DNA of 8,087 nt from Desulfobacteraceae bacterium (GCA_003819975.1 RPPU01000181.1:1-8087); one strand, 5' to 3'; counted from the stretch's first letter, positions 1 through 5,935 are shown. Notes: generated by a model from the sequence alone, not told the origin. Numbers and translations are program-made.

Positions 1-191
1 CCTTAAAACATATATTTATGAAAAATAGAAATTTGTCAATCGGTTTTATTGGCCCGGGTCGGTTTATTGAGCTTTAGGGTGTATTTAAAAAGCGTAAGCG
101 TATCCTGAGAGAGGTCTGTCCATAGAAAAAGCGGAGGGATCGGGCGGAACAGAAATTCAATTTTATCAGGGTAGGGTGAAAAAAAAAGCGA
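1..191. other. non-coding left end, no convincing gene
   Basis: I see no supported gene here. Plus-strand frames are broken by stops. The longest minus-strand frame (36-260) opens only with TTG, has no visible ribosome binding site, and gives a composition typical of a chance frame. A minus-strand TTGACA (39 to 34) could be the -35 box of a leftward promoter for a gene outside the window. Its -10 candidates are poor (TATATG at 14-9 with a 19-base spacer), so this is only a suggestion. If correct, the region is a divergent intergenic spacer. Confidence 0.4.
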
Positions 192-220
192 TTGCAAATA
201 ACGGCAAGCTTCTTTAGAAT
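192..220 (+). promoter_or_regulatory. sigma70-type promoter for ahbD
   Basis: TTGCAA (192-197, 4 of 6 consensus bases), a spacer of exactly 17 bases, then TAGAAT (215-220, 5 of 6). Transcription would start near 227 and leave a leader of about 40 bases before the ahbD ATG at 267. It is the best promoter-like match in the upstream region and is well placed for the ahbD unit. Not tested against a background model. Confidence 0.6.
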
Positions 221-266
221 GAAATAAGATTGATAATCGCCCATTCTTAAAGGCGCGCAAATAAAC

Positions 267-1337
267 ATGATGAAAGATATAAAATCGGATCCATCGAACG
301 CCTATCCACTCAGATTGGTCGCTTGGGAATTAACCCGGACCTGTAATTTGAGTTGCATCCATTGCCGGGCCGCAGCCGGCCGAGGACCTTATTCGGGAGA
401 ATGGAGCACAGACCAGAGCCTGATCTTTTTAGATCAGATCGCGCACATCGGCAAGCCGATCGTCATTCTCACCGGCGGGGAACCCCTGTTGCGATCCGAC
501 CTTTTTGAAATTGCTTCCTATGGCGCCCAACTCGGCTTGCGCATGGTCCTGGCCACCAACGGCACGCTTTTGACGCCGGATAAAGTAAAACAGATTCAAT
601 CCGCCGGTATACAAAGAGTCAGTATTTCCCTGGATGGCGCTACTCCCGCGGAACACGATCGATTCCGCAAAGTACCCGGAGCTTTTCAAAACGCCGTTCG
701 CGGGGTAGAGCTTTTACGAACCGCCGGAATTCCTTTTCAGATCAACACGACCATCACCCGTCAAAACGCCGGCAACATTCAGGACATTTTGGAAAGAGTC
801 ATCGCTTTAGGAGCGGTGGCCCATCATATCTTTCTCCTGGTCCCCACCGGTCGCGCCAAAGAAATGCGCGATCAGGAGATTGAGGCGCAGGACTATGAGA
901 AACTGCTGCATTGGTTTTACGGAAAATCCAGGGAAATACCTCTTCATCTCAAAGCGACTTGCGCGCCGCATTATTACCGGGTCTTGCGCCAGGAAGCGCA
1001 CCGGAAAGGCGAAGAAGTCAATTTCGACACGTATGGGCTGGATGCGGTCACGCGCGGATGCCTGGGCGGAACCGGGTTTGCCTTTATCGCCTATGATGGA
1101 CGGGTGCAACCTTGCGGGTACCTGGAATTGGATTGCGGGAATGTCCGGAATGAATCGTTTGTATCTGTTTGGAACAACTCGGAAGTATTTCAGCAATTGC
1201 GCAACCCGGATCTTTATCAAGGCAAGTGCGGGCGTTGCGAATATTTAAAAGTTTGCGGCGGCTGCCGGGCTCGCGCGTTTGAAAAGACCGGAAATTATCT
1301 GGCTGAAGAACCTTTATGCGTTTATCAACCGGGGTAA
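267..1337 (+). CDS. ahbD: AhbD, radical SAM heme b synthase (Fe-coproporphyrin III decarboxylase)
   Basis: AhbD carries out the last step of the siroheme-dependent heme pathway: oxidative decarboxylation of the two propionates on rings A and B of Fe-coproporphyrin III to vinyls, giving heme b in the cytoplasm. The 356-residue protein has the radical SAM cluster motif CxxxCxxC (Cys26, Cys30, Cys33), TGGEP (69-73) for SAM binding, and ATNGT (96-100). A cysteine-rich C-terminal SPASM-like domain follows (Cys265, 283, 290, 321, 324, 330, 333, 351), expected to bind an auxiliary 4Fe-4S cluster. Stretches such as HHIFLLVPTGR (186-196), KATCAPHYY (229-237) and GLDAVTRGCLGG (257-268) fit AhbD better than the relatives AhbC or NirJ. 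The start is ATG 267, immediately followed by ATG 270; the nearest Shine-Dalgarno-like AAAGG (249-253) is distant and weak. A siroheme decarboxylase-type gene follows 5 bases after the stop. AhbC is not in the window. Confidence 0.94.
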   Translation: MMKDIKSDPSNAYPLRLVAWELTRTCNLSCIHCRAAAGRGPYSGEWSTDQSLIFLDQIAHIGKPIVILTGGEPLLRSDLFEIASYGAQLGLRMVLATNGTLLTPDKVKQIQSAGIQRVSISLDGATPAEHDRFRKVPGAFQNAVRGVELLRTAGIPFQINTTITRQNAGNIQDILERVIALGAVAHHIFLLVPTGRAKEMRDQEIEAQDYEKLLHWFYGKSREIPLHLKATCAPHYYRVLRQEAHRKGEEVNFDTYGLDAVTRGCLGGTGFAFIAYDGRVQPCGYLELDCGNVRNESFVSVWNNSEVFQQLRNPDLYQGKCGRCEYLKVCGGCRARAFEKTGNYLAEEPLCVYQPG

Positions 1338-1342
1338 AAGAG

Positions 1343-1789
1343 ATGGATGCCAAGGATCGTTTGATTTTAAACCACATTCAATCCGATTTTCCCGTTGCCA
1401 CGCGACCCTTTTTCGAACTGTCCAAAACTTTGGGGTTTCCCGAACATGAAATATTGGAAAGAACTCGAAGATTGAAAGCAGAAGGGATCATCCGGCGCGT
1501 CGGAGCCAGTCTGGATTCCCGCCGATTGCGATTTGTAAGTACCTTATGCGCCGCTAGGGTGCCGGAAGAAAAAATTGAGGCTTTTACTGCCGAGGTCGGT
1601 CGTTTTCCGGGGGTGACGCATAATTATTTACGAAAGAACAAATATAATGTCTGGTTTACTTTAATTGCGACCGATAAAACCGAAATCGAAAAGACTCTCC
1701 AAGGCATCCGCGACCGAACCGGGATAAAAAAAATTTTAAATCTTCCCGCGGTCCGGTCGTTTAAAGTCAAAGTTCATTTTGAATTTTAA
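1343..1789 (+). CDS. siroheme decarboxylase subunit, AhbA/AhbB type (Lrp/AsnC fold)
   Basis: AhbA and AhbB together remove the acetate carboxyls at C12 and C18 of siroheme, giving 12,18-didecarboxysiroheme. Products like this are often misannotated as Lrp/AsnC regulators. The 148-residue protein has an N-terminal winged-helix part (about 4-52) and a C-terminal alpha-beta sandwich (about 63-148). The signature GVTHNYLR (90-97) followed by KYNVWFTLIA (100-109) is characteristic of the decarboxylase branch. I cannot decide between AhbA and AhbB, so no symbol is given. I chose ATG 1343 because the family begins MDxxDrxiLnxIQsdFP; ATG 1316 in the same frame would add nine atypical residues and overlap ahbD. 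Only 5 bases separate it from ahbD, so the two are surely co-transcribed. GGGG (1331-1334), inside the end of ahbD, may serve as a weak ribosome binding site. The usual second paralogue is not adjacent. Confidence 0.86.
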   Translation: MDAKDRLILNHIQSDFPVATRPFFELSKTLGFPEHEILERTRRLKAEGIIRRVGASLDSRRLRFVSTLCAARVPEEKIEAFTAEVGRFPGVTHNYLRKNKYNVWFTLIATDKTEIEKTLQGIRDRTGIKKILNLPAVRSFKVKVHFEF

Positions 1790-2070
1790 TCTTCGTATTT
1801 GGCGTTTATTCTGTCCAATTCCTCTGTGGACATTCTTCCGATCGAAACCAAGAATTCTCCCATGCGGGCTTTCCTAAGGTTTTTGTTTGCCAAAATGGAT
1901 TCAAGCGATCTGGCTTTGGAAATATTGACAATGGTATCTTCAAAGGTCAAACTTTGTTTTTTGAGCTGATAGGGCTTCATGGAATCAAAAAAGATAAAAT
2001 GATAGCTTAAAACCCAATATATGAATCCGCCTAAGAGAACAAAAAAAGCGAATTTGAAGAATCGTCCCAT
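1786..2070 (-). CDS. hypothetical single-pass membrane protein, 94 aa
   Basis: I do not recognise a named family. The 94-residue product starts with MGRFFKFAFF and has one hydrophobic segment at about residues 4-27, with a basic N-terminus. A charged region follows, rich in Lys, Glu and Leu, likely helical, and ending in ELDRINAKYED. A small inner-membrane protein with a cytoplasmic or periplasmic C-terminal tail of about 65 residues is the simplest reading. I chose ATG 2070 because GGGAG lies about 7 bases upstream on the minus strand; the longer in-frame extension runs through the tRNA gene and cannot be protein-coding in practice. It lies 37 bases behind tRNA-Arg on the same strand, so it is probably co-transcribed from the tRNA promoter. 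Its stop codon overlaps the stop of the convergent siroheme decarboxylase gene. Confidence 0.72.
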   Translation of the reverse strand: MGRFFKFAFFVLLGGFIYWVLSYHFIFFDSMKPYQLKKQSLTFEDTIVNISKARSLESILANKNLRKARMGEFLVSIGRMSTEELDRINAKYED

Positions 2071-2107
2071 ATCAAGCTCCCGTATGATCGTGATCAAAAA
2101 AAGGGTG

Positions 2108-2184
2108 TGGTGGGCGATGCGCGACTCGAACGCGCGACCTTTGGTTCCGGAGACCAACGCTCTATCCACCTGAGCTAATCGCCC
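2108..2184 (-). tRNA. tRNA-Arg, anticodon CCG
   Basis: Read on the minus strand, it folds as a full cloverleaf. The acceptor stem is GGGCGAT with ATCGCCC, the D arm is GCTC...GAGC, the anticodon stem is TTGGT/ACCAA around loop CTCCGGA, and the T stem is GCGCG/CGCGC with loop TTCGAGT. The anticodon is CCG (plus-strand 2148-2150), which reads the arginine codon CGG. The discriminator is A, and the 3' CCA is encoded (2108-2110 plus strand, TGG). Length is 77 bases including CCA. It is transcribed toward the small membrane-protein gene. Confidence 0.96.
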
Positions 2185-2197
2185 TAAAATTGTTTCC

Positions 2198-2226
2198 AAA
2201 CTATCATTGTTTTTTATTAGTGTCAA
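2198..2226 (-). promoter_or_regulatory. promoter for tRNA-Arg and the downstream small gene
   Basis: On the minus strand there is a perfect TTGACA (2226 to 2221), a 17-base spacer, and TAGTTT (2203 to 2198; 3 of 6 consensus bases, with an overlapping GATAGT as an alternative -10). Transcription would begin about 7 bases upstream of the tRNA 5' end at 2184, a normal distance for a tRNA gene. The weak -10 is the main reservation. Confidence 0.6.
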
Positions 2227-2497
2227 TTATGAAACATGATACAAGAAAATTAATCAATAACTATATCAAACAATTTAGATTATTAAATTTTATACAATAA
2301 TGAATTAAATATCATAAGAATAAATTGATTTACTTATTTATGTTTATAATAATAATTAAGGGTCTATCGACAAAGTTTATTGGGGTGCCCTCGATTCATT
2401 TTGATTTTTAAAGATAATAGATCATGAACTTCCAATATTCATTTATTATAATTTTTTAGGGTTAGTTATGATTAATTACTAATAAATTTAAAAAATC

Positions 2498-2526
2498 TTG
2501 ACAATAAAGCCTTGTTATGTTAGGAA
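2498..2526 (+). promoter_or_regulatory. candidate promoter for the acidic protein gene
   Basis: Perfect TTGACA (2498-2503), a 17-base spacer, then TAGGAA (2521-2526, only 3 of 6 bases). Given the AT-rich background, a chance match is possible, but the -35 is exact and the orientation suits the gene at 2616. The implied leader is about 80 bases. Confidence 0.42.
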
Positions 2527-2615
2527 TATATGGTAAAATAAGGAAATAAGAATTAATATACATTCATTCAAAATTTGTTTATCATTAGGCTATTAACATC
2601 ATTTCGGAGCTCCTG

Positions 2616-3689
2616 ATGCAAAATGAGGATCAAACCTTAAGGGACGCCATGGATACGGATCCGGATCTGTTGGATTTCAATCTGGATGAAGATTCTTTAA
2701 GCGAAACCGCCTTGGAGGAATCTCGCCAAGATGAAATCATAGAATTGGTTGATGTCATTAAAAAGGGCAAATATGATCCGGATCGTTTTGGCGACACCAG
2801 AGAATTCAGGCATTTGTTTGATGAAGACATCTCCGCAGCTCAAAAGCCATCTGAAATGAAGATAAAATGGGCCGAGGAATTCGACGAGGAAGAAACAAAA
2901 TTCAGCACCGGTGAAAGCCACGCGGCGACGCTGGAGATAAAAGAGTCGGACCTTATTTACGATGAAGAAGATCATTCCGCGGATGACATCATTGACATTG
3001 CTGAAAAAGATTTGATGACGTCACCCGGTTCTAAGGGGTTTGCCGATTTGGAGGAGGACATCCCGGAGATGCATTCAGAGGATATGGCAACGGGTCTCGC
3101 GTCCGTTCCGGAAGTCCCTTTGGATGATTTAATGGAAGAAGGCACGCCTATAGAAACGGAAAAAGCAGAGGAGGAAGCCATTTCCGAGAAAGATCTGGAA
3201 GAGGTTTTGGAAGGCGCTTCAACGGGTGAAATCAATCTTGATTTCCAAGAAGAATCCCCGAAACCGGAAGCATTTGCCGCGCCCGATACAAGCTCGGAGG
3301 ACGAACTCAATTTAGAAGCCGAATTGGAAAAAGCCCTCGAAGAATCCGACATTGAAGAAGAGGGCGGTGAAGAACCTACGGAACATGAAGATTTGGAAGA
3401 ATCCCTGCAAAAACTTTTTGAAGATGAAGACGATGAAGAACCTTTTGTAAAACCCACTCCGCCCAAACCGAAACCGTCCCGGATTGTAAAAGAAGAAAAA
3501 GCAAAGCCGGACATTTCCGGAACGGCAAAATATGAATTGTCCAAATCGGATATCGAAGCGTTGATCGCCAAAGAGGTGCGCGTTGCCGTAGAAAAAGTCA
3601 CCAGAGAAACCATGTCTCATGTCGCCGAGAAATTCATTGTCGAAGCGATCGGCTCCCTTAAGAAGAGCCTGGATTCCTCTTCCGATTAA
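2616..3689 (+). CDS. acidic, probably disordered protein with C-terminal helical domain
   Basis: I do not recognise a named family. The 357-residue protein is dominated by Glu and Asp, with many Ser, Ala and Leu, and has no membrane segment or signal peptide. Three parts can be seen. An N-terminal section contains the hydrophobic motif EIIELVDVIKKGK (about 40-52). A long acidic low-complexity region runs to about residue 272 and ends in a Pro/Lys patch (KPTPPKPKP). A C-terminal segment of about 50 residues, from LSKSDIEALIAKEVRVAVEK onward, alternates charged and hydrophobic residues as amphipathic helices do. In my recollection, similar tails occur in uncharacterised deltaproteobacterial proteins. 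The layout recalls scaffold proteins such as alphaproteobacterial PopZ, but that is analogy only. GGAG at 2606-2609, 6 bases before ATG 2616, supports the start. The gene stands alone between an AT-rich gap and a strong terminator. Confidence 0.85.
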   Translation: MQNEDQTLRDAMDTDPDLLDFNLDEDSLSETALEESRQDEIIELVDVIKKGKYDPDRFGDTREFRHLFDEDISAAQKPSEMKIKWAEEFDEEETKFSTGESHAATLEIKESDLIYDEEDHSADDIIDIAEKDLMTSPGSKGFADLEEDIPEMHSEDMATGLASVPEVPLDDLMEEGTPIETEKAEEEAISEKDLEEVLEGASTGEINLDFQEESPKPEAFAAPDTSSEDELNLEAELEKALEESDIEEEGGEEPTEHEDLEESLQKLFEDEDDEEPFVKPTPPKPKPSRIVKEEKAKPDISGTAKYELSKSDIEALIAKEVRVAVEKVTRETMSHVAEKFIVEAIGSLKKSLDSSSD

Positions 3690-3715
3690 AAATTTTTTTA
3701 AAGCATCATAAACTG

Positions 3716-3749
3716 AAGGGGTTGAGAAGGGATTCAACCCCTTTTTTAT
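3716..3749 (+). terminator. Rho-independent terminator after the acidic protein gene
   Basis: A perfect 10-base-pair stem (AAGGGGTTGA, 3716-3725, with TCAACCCCTT, 3734-3743) encloses an 8-base loop and runs into six T residues (3742-3747). It lies 26 bases after the stop at 3689 and is a textbook intrinsic terminator for the plus strand. The A residues before the stem could also give some terminator activity in reverse. Confidence 0.9.
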
Positions 3750-3762
3750 TAAAGTATTTTAA

Positions 3763-3885
3763 GGACCCTATTCGGCAGCACCGGCGGATATTTTTGCCAA
3801 TGTTAAAGAGAAGCATGATGCTCAGATAGAGAAATTGACCCGGTTGAACCATCACTTGGCGTTCATCGAATCGATCGAGGGCTGA
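3763..3885 (+). pseudogene. valS: C-terminal remnant of valyl-tRNA synthetase
   Basis: This frame is open from a stop at 3760-3762 to TGA at 3883-3885 and has no start codon or ribosome binding site of its own. Its 40 residues contain APADIFANVKEKHDAQIEKL followed by TRLNHHLAFIESIEG. This strongly resembles the last helices of ValS: an alanine-proline entry, then a basic coiled-coil arm with the KxKH...EK spacing, used to contact tRNA-Val. The catalytic body of about 850 residues is absent. The fragment starts 14 bases after the terminator and ends 15 bases before nadC. I read it as what is left after deletion or relocation of valS from a valS-nadC pair. An essential intact valS must then exist elsewhere. 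The homology comes from memory of the family, not a search; a chance open frame or an assembly join remain possible. Confidence 0.55.
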
Positions 3886-3899
3886 AAGGAAATTTTTTT

Positions 3900-4745
3900 A
3901 TGATGGAAAACCCATTTCAAATGGATGATATGATCAAGCGCGCTTTGGATGAGGATCTCGGCGCGGGTGATCTAACCACGGGCGCGATTGTAGATCCGCA
4001 CCTTAAAGGCAAAGCTGTTCTTTTGGCCAAAGAAGATTTGGTCCTAGCCGGCAGCCGAGTCTTTGCCCGGGTTTTTGAATTGCTGGACCCGGCAGTTGTG
4101 TGCCGCTTCTATTTTCAGGACGGCGACACCGTGACGACCCAGAAGATTATCGGTGAGATATCCGGTACCGTCGCAGTACTATTAACGGGCGAGCGGACCG
4201 CCCTGAACTTTGTGCAGCGCATGAGCGGAATCGCCACTCTGACCCGTCACTATGTCGACCAAGCGGGCAAAAGCAAAACAAAAATCGTGGACACGCGCAA
4301 AACCGTACCGGGGCTAAGGCTGCTGGATAAGTATGCGGTGCATGTCGGCGGGGGTCATAATCATCGCCGGGGACTTTTTGACGGAATTCTGATTAAAGAC
4401 AATCATATTGTCGCAGCCGGTTCCATTACCAAAGCAATTGAATGTGCCAAGCAGCATGCCCCCCATAGTCTCAAGATCGAAGTGGAAGTCCAGCGACTCG
4501 ATCAGATAGAAGAAGCGATCAAGGCCGGGGCGGATATTGTTTTGCTTGATAATATGAATCTGGCGCAATTAAAAAATGCCGTGCACATGGTTCAAGGCCG
4601 TGTTTTACTGGAAGCTTCCGGCGGGGTGAATCTCGACACCGTGGGGGCAATCGCGGCTACCGGTGTCGACATCATTTCGGTCGGCGCCCTGACTCATTCA
4701 GCCAAGGCAGTGGACATCAGTCTGGAACTTTTGCCCTTAGAATAA
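3900..4745 (+). CDS. nadC: nicotinate-nucleotide pyrophosphorylase (quinolinate phosphoribosyltransferase)
   Basis: NadC converts quinolinate and PRPP to nicotinate mononucleotide, CO2 and pyrophosphate, in de novo NAD synthesis in the cytoplasm. At 281 residues it is full length. The N-terminal swapped domain includes DEDLGAGDLTT (17-27). The barrel carries ERTALNFVQRMSGIAT (98-113), DTRKTVPGLR (131-140), GGGHNHR (150-156), KDNHI (166-170), EVEV (194-197), LDN (216-218), EASGG (238-242) and SVGALTHS (260-267). These include the substrate- and phosphate-binding Arg, His, Lys, Glu and Asp residues of the family; nothing essential looks altered. Two adjacent ATGs occur (3900 and 3903); AAAGGA at 3885-3890 favours the first. 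The gene follows an apparent valS remnant and a strong terminator, and I see no clear promoter in 3750-3899, so how it is transcribed is unclear. nadA and nadB are not in the window. Confidence 0.96.
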   Translation: MMENPFQMDDMIKRALDEDLGAGDLTTGAIVDPHLKGKAVLLAKEDLVLAGSRVFARVFELLDPAVVCRFYFQDGDTVTTQKIIGEISGTVAVLLTGERTALNFVQRMSGIATLTRHYVDQAGKSKTKIVDTRKTVPGLRLLDKYAVHVGGGHNHRRGLFDGILIKDNHIVAAGSITKAIECAKQHAPHSLKIEVEVQRLDQIEEAIKAGADIVLLDNMNLAQLKNAVHMVQGRVLLEASGGVNLDTVGAIAATGVDIISVGALTHSAKAVDISLELLPLE

Positions 4746-4772
4746 GGATAGAAAAAATTTTATGCCGAAATA

Positions 4773-4790
4773 GGGGGGGTGATGGGTGGG
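4773..4790 (+). other. putative G-quadruplex motif after nadC
   Basis: Four runs of three G occur within 18 bases: 4773-4775, 4777-4779, 4784-4786 and 4788-4790, with loops of 1, 4 and 1 bases (the first two runs come from one run of seven G). This fits the standard intramolecular G-quadruplex pattern. It lies 28 bases after the nadC stop, on the coding strand, so it could form in the nadC mRNA 3' end or in the non-template DNA. No role can be shown from sequence. Confidence 0.5.
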
Positions 4791-4847
4791 TCAATAAAAA
4801 TCGTCATGGATCCTCAGGTTTTCAGGTTCATTCCGCGAAGTTTCTCA

Positions 4848-4876
4848 TTGACGAAACCCCTTGTAATGGTTTAAGT
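4848..4876 (+). promoter_or_regulatory. weak candidate promoter upstream of the Arg-rich microprotein
   Basis: TTGACG (4848-4853, 5 of 6 bases), a 17-base spacer, and TTAAGT (4871-4876, 3 of 6). It would give a leader of roughly 80 bases to the ATG at 4965. Only the -35 is good, so this is tentative. Confidence 0.3.
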
Positions 4877-4964
4877 ATGTCCAACAAATAAATAGGCCAA
4901 TTCTATATCGGTTTTATGAGTCGGCAGGGATAATATCCTCAATATTAATCACAAGGAGTTTATT

Positions 4965-5087
4965 ATGGCGCAGCATAAAAAGATTGAAAGAATGAGAGAG
5001 ATTGAAAGGCGACGCCGCCGTCGCGGAAAAAGGCTCAAAGAAAGGGCCAAAGAAATGGCAGCTCAAAGGGCGGCCGGTCGGGCGTAA
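4965..5087 (+). CDS. Arg-rich microprotein, 40 aa
   Basis: A short gene with a very good ribosome binding site, AAGGAG (4953-4958), 6 bases before ATG 4965. The product begins MAQHKKIERMREIERRRRRR, continues with more Arg, Lys, Glu and Ala, and ends in RAAGRA. It contains six consecutive arginines, is strongly basic, and is probably one continuous helix. No domain or membrane segment can be seen. Nucleic-acid or ribosome binding is a reasonable guess from composition, but I recognise no function. It lies 219 bases after nadC and 68 bases before the RNA methyltransferase gene, in the same direction. The Shine-Dalgarno site, the composition and the clean stop make it more likely real than a chance frame. 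Confidence 0.7.
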   Translation: MAQHKKIERMREIERRRRRRGKRLKERAKEMAAQRAAGRA

Positions 5088-5155
5088 TTTAAAAACAAAG
5101 CCGTATTTTTTGTTTTCATACGCGATGCACGGCTGAAACCGGATCGAAATGCGCC

Positions 5156-5935
5156 ATGCGGATAAAAGAGATCACGAGTCCCCATAATGCAACTTTCATT
5201 AAATTTTTGAAATTGCATCAAGGTCAGGAAATCAGGAAATCCGGGTTATCATTCCTCTCCGGTCCCAAACAAGTTCAGGAAGTTATTAGGGATTATCCGG
5301 AACATTGTGCCGCTGTTTTACTTAATCAAGACCATGAACCGGCAAAAGAACTCGATTTATTCCAGATTCAAGCTTATCGACTAAGCACCCAACTTTTTAA
5401 AAAAATGGACCTCTACGGTACGGGTCAGCCGCTTATTATCATTAAAATCGATTCGCTGCCCCAGTGGTCTGAGCAAAGCTGGACTAAAGGCTGCACCTTG
5501 TTTGTTCCTTTTCAAGACCCGATTAATGTGGGTGCTGTCGTGCGTTCAGCCGCGGCTTTTGGAGTGTCGCACCTCGTTATGTTGCAGGAAGCCGCTCATC
5601 CTTTTCACCACAAATCTTTAAGGGTGGCGGGTAGCACAATTTTCCGGATTCCGATACTTAGGGGGCCTTCAATCAATCATTTAACGGAACCCCGGTTTCC
5701 GATTTTTACTTTATCACCAGAGGGAGAGGATGTTGACCAATTTCAGTTTCCTGACACTTTCGGGTTATTGCCCGGGTTGGAAGGACCCGGGATTCCAAAC
5801 GATTTGAGCGGATTAAAGGCTTTGGGCATTCCGATGCTGAACCGGGTGGAGTCACTTAACGTCGGTACCGCCACCGGGATTGCGCTCTATCTTTGGTATT
5901 CCCAAACCAAACGGCTCATGAAGCCGAATAAATAA
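5156..5935 (+). CDS. SpoU/TrmH-family RNA 2'-O-methyltransferase
   Basis: This family transfers a methyl group from SAM to a ribose 2'-OH in rRNA or tRNA, using a trefoil-knot (SPOUT) domain and acting as a dimer. The 259 residues split into an N-terminal RNA-substrate-binding region (about 5-100, including SGPKQVQEVI at 35-44) and the catalytic domain. The three SpoU motifs are present: DPINVGAVVRSAAAFG (121-136, with Asn124 and Arg130), LLPGLEGPGIP (204-214), and IPMLNRVESLNVGTATGIAL (225-244). The precise target (RlmB-like, TsnR-like or tRNA Gm) cannot be told from sequence. The family's usual nucleotide-binding 'GxEGxG' reads GLEGPG here, within normal variation. ATG 5156 has only a poor upstream GGAT (5141-5144), so translation may be weak or linked to neighbours. 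The two microprotein genes lie on either side in the same orientation. Confidence 0.9.
   Translation: MRIKEITSPHNATFIKFLKLHQGQEIRKSGLSFLSGPKQVQEVIRDYPEHCAAVLLNQDHEPAKELDLFQIQAYRLSTQLFKKMDLYGTGQPLIIIKIDSLPQWSEQSWTKGCTLFVPFQDPINVGAVVRSAAAFGVSHLVMLQEAAHPFHHKSLRVAGSTIFRIPILRGPSINHLTEPRFPIFTLSPEGEDVDQFQFPDTFGLLPGLEGPGIPNDLSGLKALGIPMLNRVESLNVGTATGIALYLWYSQTKRLMKPNK

Larger units (their letters stand above)
2185..2615. other. AT-rich non-coding gap of about 430 bases
   Basis: No gene or RNA gene is supported here. From about 2187 to 2590 the sequence is strikingly AT-rich compared with both sides, apart from short GC patches such as GGGGTGCCC near 2391-2400. It holds the leftward tRNA promoter (2198-2226) and a candidate rightward promoter (2498-2526). 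I looked for DnaA-box clusters, iterons and integrase-type repeats and found none. It may simply be a long divergent promoter region, a site bound by AT-binding nucleoid proteins, or the scar of an old insertion or deletion. Confidence 0.6.

Noticed and set aside
36..260. Minus-strand frame of about 74 codons divergent from ahbD
   Set aside because: It opens with TTG, has no ribosome binding site, overlaps the ahbD promoter and has a chance-like composition.
1316..1342. Earlier ATG for the siroheme decarboxylase gene
   Set aside because: It adds nine residues not seen at the family N-terminus and overlaps ahbD; ATG 1343 gives the normal MDxxD start.
2071..2226. N-terminal extension of the small membrane protein through the tRNA
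   Set aside because: The region folds as a complete tRNA-Arg on the same strand; ATG 2070 has its own GGGAG site.
2972..3613. Long Ser-rich frame opposite the acidic gene
   Set aside because: It mirrors the GAA/GAT-rich codons of the real gene: serine codons read from the reverse strand. No start signal or family.
4782..4874. Thirty-codon frame after nadC, preceded by a G run
   Set aside because: No recognisable homology; the apparent Shine-Dalgarno is the G-quadruplex run; too short to support.
5771..5791. CCCGGGT/ACCCGGG inverted repeat inside the methyltransferase gene
   Set aside because: It encodes the conserved SpoU motif 2 region (LPGLEGPG); the repeat follows from Pro and Gly codons and no T tract follows.
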